Source: Balneola sp. EhC07 (lineage in GTDB: Bacteria > Bacteroidota > Rhodothermia > Balneolales > Balneolaceae). Taken from it: a DNA stretch of 64,000 bases. Of the stretch, positions 42,656-51,015 are shown in pieces (the stretch's first letter is position 1; the number at the start of each line of letters is the position of its first letter). The stretch spans positions 186,001 to 250,000 of the forward strand of contig NZ_LXYG01000002.1 of the NCBI RefSeq assembly GCF_001650905.1, in the 5' to 3' direction. The position numbers were made by a program, and so were the translations under genes. The notes below the pieces were generated by a model. It had not been told where the DNA came from and did no database searches. It worked only from the letters and a program-made list of their open reading frames with translations.

Positions 42656-42991
42656 ATATTTTTAACCGTTTTTATCCCGTCCAAAAACTGTGCTGTGAGT
42701 ATTCCTGCCCGGGTCATTTTATTATTAGAGGTGAGCTAATGACAAGAGGCAAGCGGGACTGCTTGATTCATAAAAGCCAGCAATGATCTATAAACCTGAA
42801 GGTTGTTACATTTCCAGTCTTATCGCGAACTCACGATTCAGTAAGCTCTGAATATACGGATTAATTATACCAATAATGAGATTCCTACTATAATTCTTTT
42901 TAATGTAAGATTTACTGAATATATGCTCGAACATTCCTAAAGATTTTTTTTATTTTGGCTCAGGAAATTTAAACCGGATATCAAAAATTAC
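42656..42991. promoter_or_regulatory. Divergent intergenic region of helicase and carbonic anhydrase-like gene
   Basis: 336 bases with no supported gene. On the minus strand the portion near the helicase could be a long 5' leader; it contains a 5-bp-stem dyad CAAGC-GGGACT-GCTTG at about 42751-42766. A 15-codon frame behind a GAGGTGAG sequence near 42741 is not convincing. No riboswitch class is recognisable. Confidence 0.35.
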
Positions 42992-43681
42992 ATGTCTGTT
43001 AAAGCACACTATCCAAAAGCACTGCAAATAAGAGAACTGGAACAGAAGATCACAAGTGAGTTAAATCTTCAGGGGTTTATCTTATCCAGAACTATTTGGG
43101 GAACTTCGATCTGCTCTGATGAAGTAAATAACTCATTTAATATTTTCAGCAGATTGTTTGTTGGACCGGGTCCTTTCAGGTTTGGTGGAATTTCGGGACT
43201 ACCTTTTACCGGGAAAACGGGTGTAATGGCTTTTGCCAGTCATATTCCGGATAAAGGAGGAGCTTTTATTTTATACGGTCCACATATTGGAGTATCCAAA
43301 GAAGGTACAGCCGGAGAAATCCTTCGCCAAAGACAAGATAGTAACTCCACTTGTTGCGGCTCTCTCATTGCCGGATTATCTGCAATTCAAAATCCTTCTA
43401 CTATTGGTGAAGAAACCGCATCTGATTATCAACAAGCTCAGGTTGTTAAGATGCTGAATGCCGAAAGAGATCAAATTCTAAGCGCAGACGATCAGATCAA
43501 AGAAGTGACTGAAAAAGCTTATGAAAAAATTCATACCCAAGTGAAAGAGCTTATCCATGATTGCAAAGATGCACTTGTAGGCAAAAAATTATACCTGATG
43601 GGTGGAATTGTGATCAACACCAATTGGGACGAAGAAGATTTTTTCGATATCAGAAATTCAGAAGTGATCGAACTTACTTAA
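42992..43681 (+). CDS. LCIB-type (theta-class) carbonic anhydrase homologue
   Basis: A 229-residue protein that matches the limiting-CO2-inducible B/C family, zinc carbonic anhydrases first known from algae. Residues C41-x-D43-E44 (SICSDEVN), GLPFTGKTGVMAFASHIP with H84, GPHIGVSKEG with H98, and STCCGS with C121-C122 correspond to the family's Cys-His-Cys zinc ligands, Asp-Arg-like dyad region and GKTG loop. It would interconvert CO2 and bicarbonate in the cytoplasm. It is alone on its strand. The assignment is from recalled family motifs; activity is unproven, as some LCIB relatives are inactive. Confidence 0.75.
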   Translation: MSVKAHYPKALQIRELEQKITSELNLQGFILSRTIWGTSICSDEVNNSFNIFSRLFVGPGPFRFGGISGLPFTGKTGVMAFASHIPDKGGAFILYGPHIGVSKEGTAGEILRQRQDSNSTCCGSLIAGLSAIQNPSTIGEETASDYQQAQVVKMLNAERDQILSADDQIKEVTEKAYEKIHTQVKELIHDCKDALVGKKLYLMGGIVINTNWDEEDFFDIRNSEVIELT

Positions 43682-44006
43682 GAAATTTGTCCCAAGGCGA
43701 TTTTTTTGTAAAAGCCCCAATGATCGCAAATATCCAAATTATCAAATGAAATACCAGAAAGTATACCCTATTTATACTATCCGGAAAAAATTGAAATACT
43801 TGAATTAAAAAAGATATAGTTAGAAAAAAAATAATATAGCCAACAACTAAATTACCAACGAAATTTAACACTAATAGCACAGCAGGGTGATATTCTTCAT
43901 CGAGCTTTTTCTGTTTTTCTTTATCAAGCTCTTGGTTGCGGAGATCTAACTCTATCTCACTTTCAAATTCCTTCTGCCCTAATTCTCTTTCTATCTTGTT
44001 TTTCAT
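43674..44006 (-). CDS. Small two-helix membrane protein, unknown
   Basis: I chose the ATG at 44006 (MKNKIERELGQKEF); the longer frame from 44039 adds residues that are translated from a dispersed repeat. The 110-residue product has an acidic, coiled N-terminal half (EIELDLRNQELDKEKQKKLDEE) and two membrane helices (about 46-72 and 80-100), ending KKSPWDKFLK. I do not recognise the family; it resembles generic 2TM-domain proteins. Its stop overlaps the convergent carbonic anhydrase-like gene by eight bases. Confidence 0.6.
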   Translation of the reverse strand: MKNKIERELGQKEFESEIELDLRNQELDKEKQKKLDEEYHPAVLLVLNFVGNLVVGYIIFFLTISFLIQVFQFFPDSINRVYFLVFHLIIWIFAIIGAFTKKSPWDKFLK

Positions 44007-44007
44007 A

Positions 44008-44496
44008 ATCAGGGTTGCCACAAAATCACTGAAGCACAAAATTTTTATAGATTTTGTGTTTTAGTGGATGATCTATATTGTTTTTATTGCTCATATCCCA
44101 AAATAACAAAGTGGACTAATAATAAAAATTCAGTTCATACCCATGGTTTTTAAGTAATCTCTTTTAAAAAGCCAGGTCATCCCGAACTTGTTTCGGGATC
44201 TTACGAAAAGGCTTTAATATTTTTCTTAATTCCTGATCTTTTAATGTTTCATACCAATCCTTTAACACTGGATCATAATTCTTCGATTATTAGTATGAAA
44301 GTATATCTAGCCTTTGTTTAGGGTAATTCAGACAGCTTCAAGAACTATTCCTTACAAAGATCCCGAAACAAGTTCGGGATGACCCTGAGCGGCAACTATT
44401 CTGCTAGTTCCACAGCTGGGCTATGGAACTAGAGCAATCAGGATTGCCACAAAATCACTAATGCACAAAATTTTTAGTGATTTCTTGTTTTAGTGG
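44008..44496. repeat. Nested composite repeat region
   Basis: 60-base direct repeats at 44008-44067 and 44437-44496 (about 80 percent alike; CCACAAAATCACT wording) enclose a perfect 28-bp inverted repeat (44175-44202 and 44357-44384) 154 bases apart, whose arms each contain the dyad TCCCGAA-N5-TTCGGGA. A 9-bp hairpin CTAGTTCCA/TGGAACTAG lies at 44404-44432. No coding frame is convincing in the 430 bases. Confidence 0.85.
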
Positions 44497-44501
44497 CCTT
44501 T

Positions 44502-44894
44502 TTATTCTTCTTCAAACATAAACTCGATCATATTCCCATCAGGATCAGCTATAAATAAGAACCTTCCCTTTTTTCTGTTTGCCGGACCACTCATGATCGT
44601 TACTTCTTTTTCTCTGAAATATTTAGCCAGCTCATCTATTTTTTTAGCCGAATCAACATAAAAACCAAAATGGTCTACTCGAAAGTCTCTGGAAGTTGGG
44701 TCGTAACTGGTTTCCGCTTCAACGATCACCATGGTATCTCCTCCTCCGATGTCATACACAGCCATACTTTGTCCCATAGTTCTTATAACTTCAAAGCCAA
44801 GAATATCTCCGTAAAATTCTTTGGATGCATCAATTCTGTTTACCCGAATAGTAATGTGATTTAAACCTGAAGGCGTAAAATTCATTTTGTTCAA
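44502..44894 (-). CDS. VOC family protein (glyoxalase/dioxygenase fold)
   Basis: A 130-residue vicinal-oxygen-chelate protein with paired beta-alpha-beta modules: LNHITIRVNRIDASKEFYGDILGFEV and VDHFGFYVDSAKKIDELAKYF, ending DPDGNMIEFMFE. Metal-binding residues are His in the two strands and Glu at the end. Substrate cannot be predicted. It follows the repeat-dense zone and faces rsmI divergently with a short gap. Confidence 0.87.
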   Translation of the reverse strand: MNKMNFTPSGLNHITIRVNRIDASKEFYGDILGFEVIRTMGQSMAVYDIGGGDTMVIVEAETSYDPTSRDFRVDHFGFYVDSAKKIDELAKYFREKEVTIMSGPANRKKGRFLFIADPDGNMIEFMFEEE

Positions 44895-44986
44895 TTAAAA
44901 ATTAAGTATTGTTCAATAATCAATATCTTAAGTTAATTCTAAATTGTATAATTTCATTCCGAAATTCTTTCAAATCATTTTTATTC

Positions 44987-45670
44987 GTGTCAACATTTTA
45001 CATTGTAGCTACTCCGATTGGTAATCTTGGTGATCTTTCGCCCCGGGCGGTAGAAGTTTTAAAATCTGTAGATCATATTGCTTGTGAAGACACCCGTACT
45101 TCCGGCAAATTATTAAGCGCCTTTGGGATAAACACTCCGAAATTTTCGTTTCATCTCCATAATGAGCATCATAAAGTAGAACACGTATTAAATATTTTGA
45201 GAGGTGGACAATCGGTTGCTTTAATCTCTGATGCAGGAATGCCGGGGATTTCTGATCCGGGCTTTTTAGCTGTTCGGGCTATTAAACAAGAAGGAATTAC
45301 AGTTACCGTTATCCCCGGACCTGATGCCGTTACTACAGCTTTGGTGGCAAGCGGACTTCCCTGCGATAAATATTGTTTCGAAGGATTTCTTCCACCCAAA
45401 AAAGGACGACAAAAACGACTCAAAGAACTTTCTGAAGAAGAACGCACGATCGTGTTCTATGAAAGCCCGCATCGCATTGTGAAATTACTCAAAGAATTGG
45501 AAGAACATTTTGAACCGGAACGATTAGCAGCCGTTGCCCGTGAACTCACCAAGAAATTTGAAGAAGTGGTACGAGCTCCTATTTCAGAATTGAAAGAAGA
45601 CTTTGAAAACAGAGCCTCCATCAAAGGTGAAATTGCCGTTGTTGTTGCAGGAAAAGGGTATTCGGAATGA
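44987..45670 (+). CDS. rsmI: 16S rRNA (cytidine1402-2'-O)-methyltransferase
   Basis: Adds a 2'-O-methyl group to C1402 of 16S rRNA. A 227-residue tetrapyrrole-methylase fold: FYIVATPIGNLGDLSPRAVE, CEDTRTSGKLL, SDAGMPGISDPG, VTVIPGPDAV and FYESPHRIV. I chose the GTG at 44987, which starts three residues before the FYIVATP strand like other family members; the open frame extends upstream to a TTG at 44909 but that adds a 26-residue hydrophobic piece absent in the family. It is followed by a REP-like repeat. Confidence 0.93.
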   Translation: MSTFYIVATPIGNLGDLSPRAVEVLKSVDHIACEDTRTSGKLLSAFGINTPKFSFHLHNEHHKVEHVLNILRGGQSVALISDAGMPGISDPGFLAVRAIKQEGITVTVIPGPDAVTTALVASGLPCDKYCFEGFLPPKKGRQKRLKELSEEERTIVFYESPHRIVKLLKELEEHFEPERLAAVARELTKKFEEVVRAPISELKEDFENRASIKGEIAVVVAGKGYSE

Positions 45671-45709
45671 TAGGTGGATTTTTAAATTTGAATTTATCTA
45701 AAATTAAAG

Positions 45710-45798
45710 AGTCATTCAGAGCGATAGCGAAGAATCTTCAAGTATTTGTAGAAGCAAATTATAGTCGTGAATATCCCTCGCTATCGCTCTGGATGACT
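45710..45798. repeat. REP-like repeat, copy 2
   Basis: 21-base arms (45710-45730 and 45778-45798) match at 20 of 21 positions as inverted repeats around AGTCATTCAGAGCGATAGCG, separated by 47 bases. The left arm and following GAATCTTCA match the repeat after yidD. It lies between rsmI and lnt. Confidence 0.85.
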
Positions 45799-45838
45799 TA
45801 TATTGTACTAATTTCCAAAATTCGATAAGAAATAATTG

Positions 45839-47398
45839 ATGAACAAATTTCTCGAAAACAAATGGGCGTTATCTATCACAGCCGGAGTTCTGCTCGGATT
45901 AAGCTTCCCTCCTGTTGATCTGTCATTTCTGAGCTTCCCCGCTTTTATACTTTTATTTTTACTGGCTGATAAATGTGATTCTAACAAACAACTGGCTTAT
46001 TACAGTTATGCAGGATTTGTAATCTGGAACTTGATCACAACGTACTGGTTGATGATGGCAAGTCTGGTCGCAGGAATTGCAGCCGTACTGGCAAACGCAG
46101 CTATAATGACCATTCCGCTTGTTCTATTTCGGATTTGTTCAAAGCGATTTGATAAAGCTTGGCTGATCGCTCTTTTGCATGCTTCCATTTGGGTGAGTTA
46201 TGAATTCCTGCACCACAACTGGGATCTTTCCTGGCCCTGGTTAACACTTGGAAATGCATGGGCAAATCAGGTTTCTCTGATCCAGTACATCTCTGCTACG
46301 GGACATCTTGGGATTTCTTTTTGGGTGATCTTTACCAGCTCATTAGCTTTTCTGGCGTTCAAAAATAAAAAGCAATCTATTGCTCTGGCCGCTACTTTTG
46401 CCCTGTTGTTACCATCCGGAATTTCACTCATGATGTTTTTAGGCTCTACTGAAGAACCGGCAGCCAAAACAACCAGTGTAGCAGTCATTCAGCCCAATCA
46501 TGATTCTTATGAAAGTCATGGTGGTTTAGGCAGTCATTCTGTGTTGATGGACAGTCTTTTCAGCATCACGAACAAAGTGATAACCGATGACACCGAACTT
46601 ATTTTATGGCCTGAAAATGCGGTTGATGCAGGAATTTACATGAATTCCAGAACGGCTGTCAGTATCTCAGATTCAGCCCAAGCTTGGAATGCTTCGTTGA
46701 TTACCGGAACCGGTTTATTTGAACTGTATGAAGAGCCTCCAACTTTGTACAGAGATATGGTTAATGGAAGGGCAAGAAATTACTTTAACGCTACTCTTTA
46801 TGTAAATGCTGATGGTGAACGCACCCGTTACGACAAACATAACTTGGTGCCCATTGTAGAACGCTTCCCATTCGTGGAATTCTTTAATGCCATTGATATA
46901 TTTGATTGGTTGGATTGGGGAAACATTGCAGGATTTGGTAAAGGGTTAGAAGCCACATCACTCAAGACAAACGGTTTTACCACTCAGGGATTAATCTGTT
47001 ATGATTCTGTGTATCCATCGTGGATCAGAGAGTTTGTAAAGGACGAAGCTGACTTTATAACCATTATAACCAACGACGGATGGTGGGGAAATACCAGCGG
47101 GCATTATCAGCATTTTGCGTACGCCCGATTACGAGCCATTGAATTTGATCGCTGGATCGTGAGAAGTGCAAACAACGGATTTTCCGGCATCATAGATCCT
47201 GAGGGCAATGTACTCCAGAAAACAAACTACTGGGAACGAACCGGATTCACTTTTGACGTTCCATCAAAATCCACCAAAACTTTTTATACCAAATTCGGAG
47301 ACTGGCTTGGATATTTGTGTTTGATTTTAAGTGTTGGTGGGTTGGGATTCATCTCGTTTACTAAGTTCCAAAACTCTCGCTTTAATCAGGATAATTAA
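45839..47398 (+). CDS. lnt: Apolipoprotein N-acyltransferase
   Basis: Transfers the third acyl chain to the lipidated Cys of lipoproteins at the inner membrane. The first 200 residues hold about six membrane helices; the nitrilase-like domain carries the catalytic triad E259 (WPENAV), K333 (YDKHNL) and C387 (GLICYDSVYP), numbering from the ATG at 45839. A TTG three bases earlier is in frame but less likely. The 519-residue length is typical. One more membrane helix closes the protein (LGYLCLILSVGGLGFISF). It is consistent with the lipoproteins in this window. Confidence 0.95.
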   Translation: MNKFLENKWALSITAGVLLGLSFPPVDLSFLSFPAFILLFLLADKCDSNKQLAYYSYAGFVIWNLITTYWLMMASLVAGIAAVLANAAIMTIPLVLFRICSKRFDKAWLIALLHASIWVSYEFLHHNWDLSWPWLTLGNAWANQVSLIQYISATGHLGISFWVIFTSSLAFLAFKNKKQSIALAATFALLLPSGISLMMFLGSTEEPAAKTTSVAVIQPNHDSYESHGGLGSHSVLMDSLFSITNKVITDDTELILWPENAVDAGIYMNSRTAVSISDSAQAWNASLITGTGLFELYEEPPTLYRDMVNGRARNYFNATLYVNADGERTRYDKHNLVPIVERFPFVEFFNAIDIFDWLDWGNIAGFGKGLEATSLKTNGFTTQGLICYDSVYPSWIREFVKDEADFITIITNDGWWGNTSGHYQHFAYARLRAIEFDRWIVRSANNGFSGIIDPEGNVLQKTNYWERTGFTFDVPSKSTKTFYTKFGDWLGYLCLILSVGGLGFISFTKFQNSRFNQDN

Positions 47399-47444
47399 GT
47401 ATATACGTAATGTGTGTTTATATAAATTGTAAGGCATTTAAAAA

Positions 47445-48173
47445 ATGAAACTGACGATTAAACTCATATTTGCATTGCTTATCATTAATTCTTGCTCGAC
47501 AAAAAACAAGGAGAATGAAAAGGAGCTTCTTCTTCAAGCTGACAGAGAAGCACCAATAGGATGGATTTATTTGAGAATTTATCAAGACAGTACATTTGAA
47601 TTCGAATCTCGTGGTTTAAGAACTTCCACAGTCTATAAAGGGAAAGCTAAAATTGACAAATACCAAATCTCGTTTAATTACAACGACTCAATTCCTAAGG
47701 CAGGAAGTCTAGCGATCTATAACAAAAACACGGTTTACTACACCAATGGAGATTACGCTGAAAGTGTTGGAATAACACTGACAAAACTCGACTCAAGTTT
47801 GTACGATCGATTTTCAATTACAGAAATCAGACAAGTTTTACAGCAAGCAATTGACTTAAAAGAACTTCAGAAATATTTTCATATCGACAGTGACTCTAGC
47901 AGAAAACCATTGAAAATCATAGAATCTGACATGATTAATAGAACAACTCTAATGGGAGTACAAAAATTTAACGAACCTGTTTCTGTTATTAGTAAAAATG
48001 AAGCTGACAAATCAGAAACAAGGGATTACTTGAGCATAGGTGATTGGAGTATTGTAAATCAAAAACTCAGCCTTCAACTACATTATCCTGTGGAAGGAAT
48101 TACAATAAATTATATGTTTAAAAAGGACTCAAATAAATGGGTGCTGATTGACAGTAAATTAATGGAAAAATAA
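47445..48173 (+). CDS. Hypothetical lipoprotein
   Basis: A 242-residue exported protein with lipobox IINSC (Cys 17) after a basic-hydrophobic leader MKLTIKLIFALL. The mature part is rich in Lys, Asp and Ser with beta-like segments (IYLRIYQDSTFEFES, YKGKAKIDKYQISFNY). I do not recognise a family. AT-richness appears to rise here and the same-strand genes that follow look acquired. Confidence 0.7.
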   Translation: MKLTIKLIFALLIINSCSTKNKENEKELLLQADREAPIGWIYLRIYQDSTFEFESRGLRTSTVYKGKAKIDKYQISFNYNDSIPKAGSLAIYNKNTVYYTNGDYAESVGITLTKLDSSLYDRFSITEIRQVLQQAIDLKELQKYFHIDSDSSRKPLKIIESDMINRTTLMGVQKFNEPVSVISKNEADKSETRDYLSIGDWSIVNQKLSLQLHYPVEGITINYMFKKDSNKWVLIDSKLMEK

Positions 48174-48195
48174 AAAGCCCCACATCAACGAATAC

Positions 48196-48277
48196 AGCTT
48201 ATGCCAGATAAACAGCTGTCAGCAAAGTTTTAGCTCCGAAACCGTCACAAGCTATATACAAACCGTTGGCAAAAGCT
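48196..48277. repeat. Imperfect palindrome with attC-like dimensions
   Basis: AGCTTATGCCA (48196-48206) and TGGCAAAAGCT (48267-48277) pair at 10 of 11 positions and bound an 82-base segment that itself holds GTTTTAGCTCCGAAAC and CAGCTG dyads. CCGTTGGC at 48263-48270 resembles the wording of cassette-type junctions in Bacteroidota. The canonical GTTRRRY core is not matched, so an integron site is only a possibility. Confidence 0.4.
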
Positions 48278-48291
48278 AAAAAATAACGTGA

Positions 48292-48762
48292 ATGCCTAAA
48301 ATAGAAATACGTCCATATCATGCTGTCCATCAAAACGAAATAGATGTCATGATAAATGAAATTTCAAACGAGTTTCTTGTTCCAATTTCTAGCGGGAGAA
48401 AATCCACAAGCGTCTTACTTGATAAATATTGGGTTGCGTTTAATGGAAGTGAAATAGTCGGAACAGTTGGCATTTTGAAAACAGATAGCAATTTTTCTGT
48501 CCTGAAAAACATGTTTGTAAAGAAAAAGTATAGAGGTAAAGATTTTGGAACAGCCCAACTGCTGTTAAATAGCGTTTTTGATTGGTCAATTGAAGAAGGT
48601 ATTAGCCGTATTTATTTAGGAACAATGGATCAATTTAAAGCCGCTCATAAATTCTATGAAAAAAATGAATTTCAGAAAATAGGAAAAAGTAAACTGCCGC
48701 TAAATTTTATAAAGAACCCTATTGATGATGTGTTTTACAAAAAAGACCTCAATATGAGATAA
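48292..48762 (+). CDS. GNAT family N-acetyltransferase (1)
   Basis: A 156-residue single GNAT domain: ISSGRKSTSVLLDKYWVAFNG, the acetyl-CoA motif KYRGKDFGTAQLLL (near 78-91) and a terminal IYLGTMDQFKAAHKFYEKNEF strand-helix pair. Substrate unknown. It lies behind the attC-like palindrome and 22 bases before a second GNAT gene. Both look like cassette-borne accessory genes. Confidence 0.88.
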   Translation: MPKIEIRPYHAVHQNEIDVMINEISNEFLVPISSGRKSTSVLLDKYWVAFNGSEIVGTVGILKTDSNFSVLKNMFVKKKYRGKDFGTAQLLLNSVFDWSIEEGISRIYLGTMDQFKAAHKFYEKNEFQKIGKSKLPLNFIKNPIDDVFYKKDLNMR

Positions 48763-48784
48763 CCAGCTATTCACCACATATTTT

Positions 48785-49192
48785 ATGATAACCTATCAAA
48801 TAGAAAACAACCTATCGCCTCAAGAATTTATTGAAGTACTAAATAAATCAACTTTAGGAGAAAGAAGACCTGTAAAGGAACCCGAAAGAATTACCAAAAT
48901 GTTAGAATATGGAAATTTGATTGTTACAGCCAGAGAAAACAATGCATTGATCGGGGTAGCAAGGTCTTTAACGGATTTTATGTATTGCACTTATTTATCT
49001 GACTTAGCAGTTGACCAATCTTATCAAAAAAAGGGAATCGGTAAACAACTAATAAGACGTACTAAATTGGAATCACCCAAAGCAAAATTAATCTTATTGG
49101 CTGCACCTAAAGCAGTAGACTATTATCCTAAAATAGGAATGAAGAAATGGGACCAATGTTATGTAATAGACGACGTAATTGAATTGAAATAA
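48785..49192 (+). CDS. GNAT family N-acetyltransferase (2)
   Basis: A 135-residue minimal GNAT protein: IGVARSLTDFMYCTYLSDLAVDQSYQKKGIGKQLIRR has the acetyl-CoA pyrophosphate loop QKKGIGK, and AAPKAVDYYPKIGM matches the common YitI-like ending. It is unrelated in detail to the GNAT gene before it. A 25-base gap leads to the methyltransferase gene. Confidence 0.88.
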   Translation: MITYQIENNLSPQEFIEVLNKSTLGERRPVKEPERITKMLEYGNLIVTARENNALIGVARSLTDFMYCTYLSDLAVDQSYQKKGIGKQLIRRTKLESPKAKLILLAAPKAVDYYPKIGMKKWDQCYVIDDVIELK

Positions 49193-49217
49193 AAGCCAGT
49201 TACTAACACAAAGACCA

Positions 49218-49820
49218 ATGACAGAATTTTGGGAATCAGCATTTAACGACAAACAAGAAATGTGGGGAATGAACTCTGCAAAATCTGCTGAATTGACAAA
49301 AATCTTCTTCGTAGAAAAATCATTAAAGAACATTCTAATTCCAGGAATTGGATATGGGAGAAATGCTCTACCATTTATTGAAAGTGGAATGAACGTAAGT
49401 GGAGTTGAGATTTCAAAAACAGCCATTGAACTTGCAAAAAAACATTACGGAAATAAAATAAACATTTTTCATGGTTCTGTAACCGAAATGCCTTTTGGAG
49501 ATAAAAAATATGACGGGATTTTTTGTTATGCTCTTATCCATTTATTGGACGGCAAAGAAAGGAAAAAGCTAATACAAGACTGCTACAACCAACTGACCGA
49601 AAACGGATTTATGGTTTTTACTGCCATAACTAAAGAAGCACCGAATTTTAGAAAGGGAAAACTGGTTGGAAAAGACCGTTACGAATTTCACGAAGGTGCC
49701 AAAATATTTTACTACGACCAAGAATCCGTGAAAACAGAATTTAACGCCTTTGGGCTTTTTGAGATCAGCGAAGTAAATGAGAATCAGCCAATGTATTTGA
49801 TAAAATGCAAAAATGAATAA
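49218..49820 (+). CDS. Class I SAM-dependent methyltransferase
   Basis: A 200-residue Rossmann methyltransferase. LIPGIGYGRNALPFIESG (36-53) is motif I, VSGVEISKTAIELAKK includes the acidic ribose-binding residue, KKYDGIFCYALIHLL contains motif IV/post-I and GFMVFTAITKEAPN is motif VI. It resembles tellurite-resistance TehB-like and thiopurine-type enzymes but the substrate is open. Third in a run of small plus-strand accessory genes. Confidence 0.87.
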   Translation: MTEFWESAFNDKQEMWGMNSAKSAELTKIFFVEKSLKNILIPGIGYGRNALPFIESGMNVSGVEISKTAIELAKKHYGNKINIFHGSVTEMPFGDKKYDGIFCYALIHLLDGKERKKLIQDCYNQLTENGFMVFTAITKEAPNFRKGKLVGKDRYEFHEGAKIFYYDQESVKTEFNAFGLFEISEVNENQPMYLIKCKNE

Positions 49821-49903
49821 AAAATACTGTACTCATCAAAACCTATATAAAATACCATCCATGGGGATGCTAGGATACATACAGCAACCTAAACTATAAA
49901 AGA

Positions 49904-50260
49904 TCAGTCGGAATAGTTTTCAACCGCAAAATCTCCCCATTCCGCAATTGATTGAATTAAGGGAATTAAAGTTTTTCCAAAGTCTGTTAATGAATACTCT
50001 ACTTTTAAGGGTGGCTTTGACGTATATACCTTGCGATCAATTAACCCATCTTCTTCCATCGCCTTTAATTGTAAGCTTAAAGTTCTTTCTGTAACAGTAG
50101 GCATCTCTTTTCTTAACTCATTATAGCGAAGCGTTTTATCAATTAAATGATATAAAATTACCGTTTTCCATTTTCCACCAATAATTCCCATAGTGAGACT
50201 TGTACAACAAGGGTACTCACTACCTTTAAATTTCAACTTTTTAGGCTCTTTCGTTTCCAT
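49904..50260 (-). CDS. HxlR family transcriptional regulator
   Basis: A 118-residue winged-helix MarR/HxlR protein: YPCCTSLTMGIIGGKWKTVILYHL (17-40) followed by RYNELRKEMPTVTERTLSLQLKAMEEDGLI. Cysteines in the PCC segment are placed where HypR and other redox-sensing HxlR proteins of Bacillus keep their reactive Cys. It is divergent from the nitroreductase operon, with two dyads between. It likely represses that operon until an electrophile or oxidant modifies it. Confidence 0.9.
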   Translation of the reverse strand: METKEPKKLKFKGSEYPCCTSLTMGIIGGKWKTVILYHLIDKTLRYNELRKEMPTVTERTLSLQLKAMEEDGLIDRKVYTSKPPLKVEYSLTDFGKTLIPLIQSIAEWGDFAVENYSD

Positions 50261-50302
50261 AAATCTATACTATCCTTTTTGACCGTTATTGCAATGATAG
50301 AT

Positions 50303-50338
50303 AACTATACATAGTTTTGCAACTATAATAATTATAGT
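50303..50338. promoter_or_regulatory. Putative HxlR operator pair
   Basis: AACTAT-AC-ATAGTT (50303-50316) and ACTATAA-TAA-TTATAGT (50322-50338) are dyads sharing the ACTAT half-site. They lie in the 94-base gap between the HxlR and nitroreductase starts, as expected for a divergent operator. Confidence 0.65.
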
Positions 50339-50354
50339 ATAAGAAAAAAAGAAT

Positions 50355-51014
50355 ATGAGCTTTATAGAATCAATGAAAAATCGTTATACAACCAAAAAGT
50401 ATGACAGCACAAAAAAAATTGAAGAAGGAAAAATTCATGCGTTAAAAGAAATTCTGCAACTGAGCCCCTCTTCAATAAACAGCCAACCTTGGAAATTTAT
50501 TTTTGTTTCTGACGAAAAGACAAAACAAGCACTTTCAAAAGTTTCTTGGTTGAATACCGATAAGGTTCTTGATAGTGATACCGTTGTCGTTTTTAGCCGA
50601 ATTAGCAACCTTGACTTATTCGAGAAACAAATAGAACATGAACTTCCGGAAGGAGCAGTTAATTATTACAAAGAGTTTATTAAACCTAAACCTGAGGCAG
50701 AAATAAAAGCTTGGTTTGATAAACAAGTTTATTTGGCTTTAGGAGTTTTCTTGAGTGCATGTGCCGAAATGGGTATCGATGCCACACCAATGGAAGGTAT
50801 TGAACCTGAAAATTACGACAACATCCTTAACCAAACTGATTACGCTACCCTAATGGCAGTAGCCATTGGCTATAGAGATACAGAAGATTTCAATCAACCA
50901 AGTAAAAATCCGAAATCAAGAAGAGCTTTTGATACAGTAATAGAAAATATTATAGGAACAGAAAAAGAATCTCTTGAAAAAATTAACCTGAACGAAACCA
51001 CTCAAATTCAATAA
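50355..51014 (+). CDS. NfsB-like NAD(P)H-dependent nitroreductase
   Basis: A 219-residue FMN oxidoreductase: [14 protein letters not shown] at the beginning, [19 protein letters not shown] (34-52) for FMN binding, the helix [20 protein letters not shown], and [12 protein letters not shown]. It would reduce quinones, nitroaromatics or flavins. First gene of a plus-strand operon of four, with the next start one base after its stop. The HxlR gene lies divergently, as for Bacillus HypR/HypO. Confidence 0.92.
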   Translation: MSFIESMKNRYTTKKYDSTKKIEEGKIHALKEILQLSPSSINSQPWKFIFVSDEKTKQALSKVSWLNTDKVLDSDTVVVFSRISNLDLFEKQIEHELPEGAVNYYKEFIKPKPEAEIKAWFDKQVYLALGVFLSACAEMGIDATPMEGIEPENYDNILNQTDYATLMAVAIGYRDTEDFNQPSKNPKSRRAFDTVIENIIGTEKESLEKINLNETTQIQ

Positions 51015-51015
51015 C

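Noticed and set aside
42741-42790. Leader peptide of about 15 codons before the carbonic anhydrase-like gene
   Set aside because: A GAGGTGAG sequence precedes an ATG, but the frame has no regulatory codon pattern and lies 200 bases from the gene.
44007-44039. Longer start for the small membrane protein
   Set aside because: The added residues derive from a dispersed 60-bp repeat, so ATG 44006 is preferred.
44909-44986. Longer rsmI start at TTG 44909
   Set aside because: Adds an AT-rich, hydrophobic 26-residue extension not seen in the family; GTG 44987 fits the conserved N-terminus.
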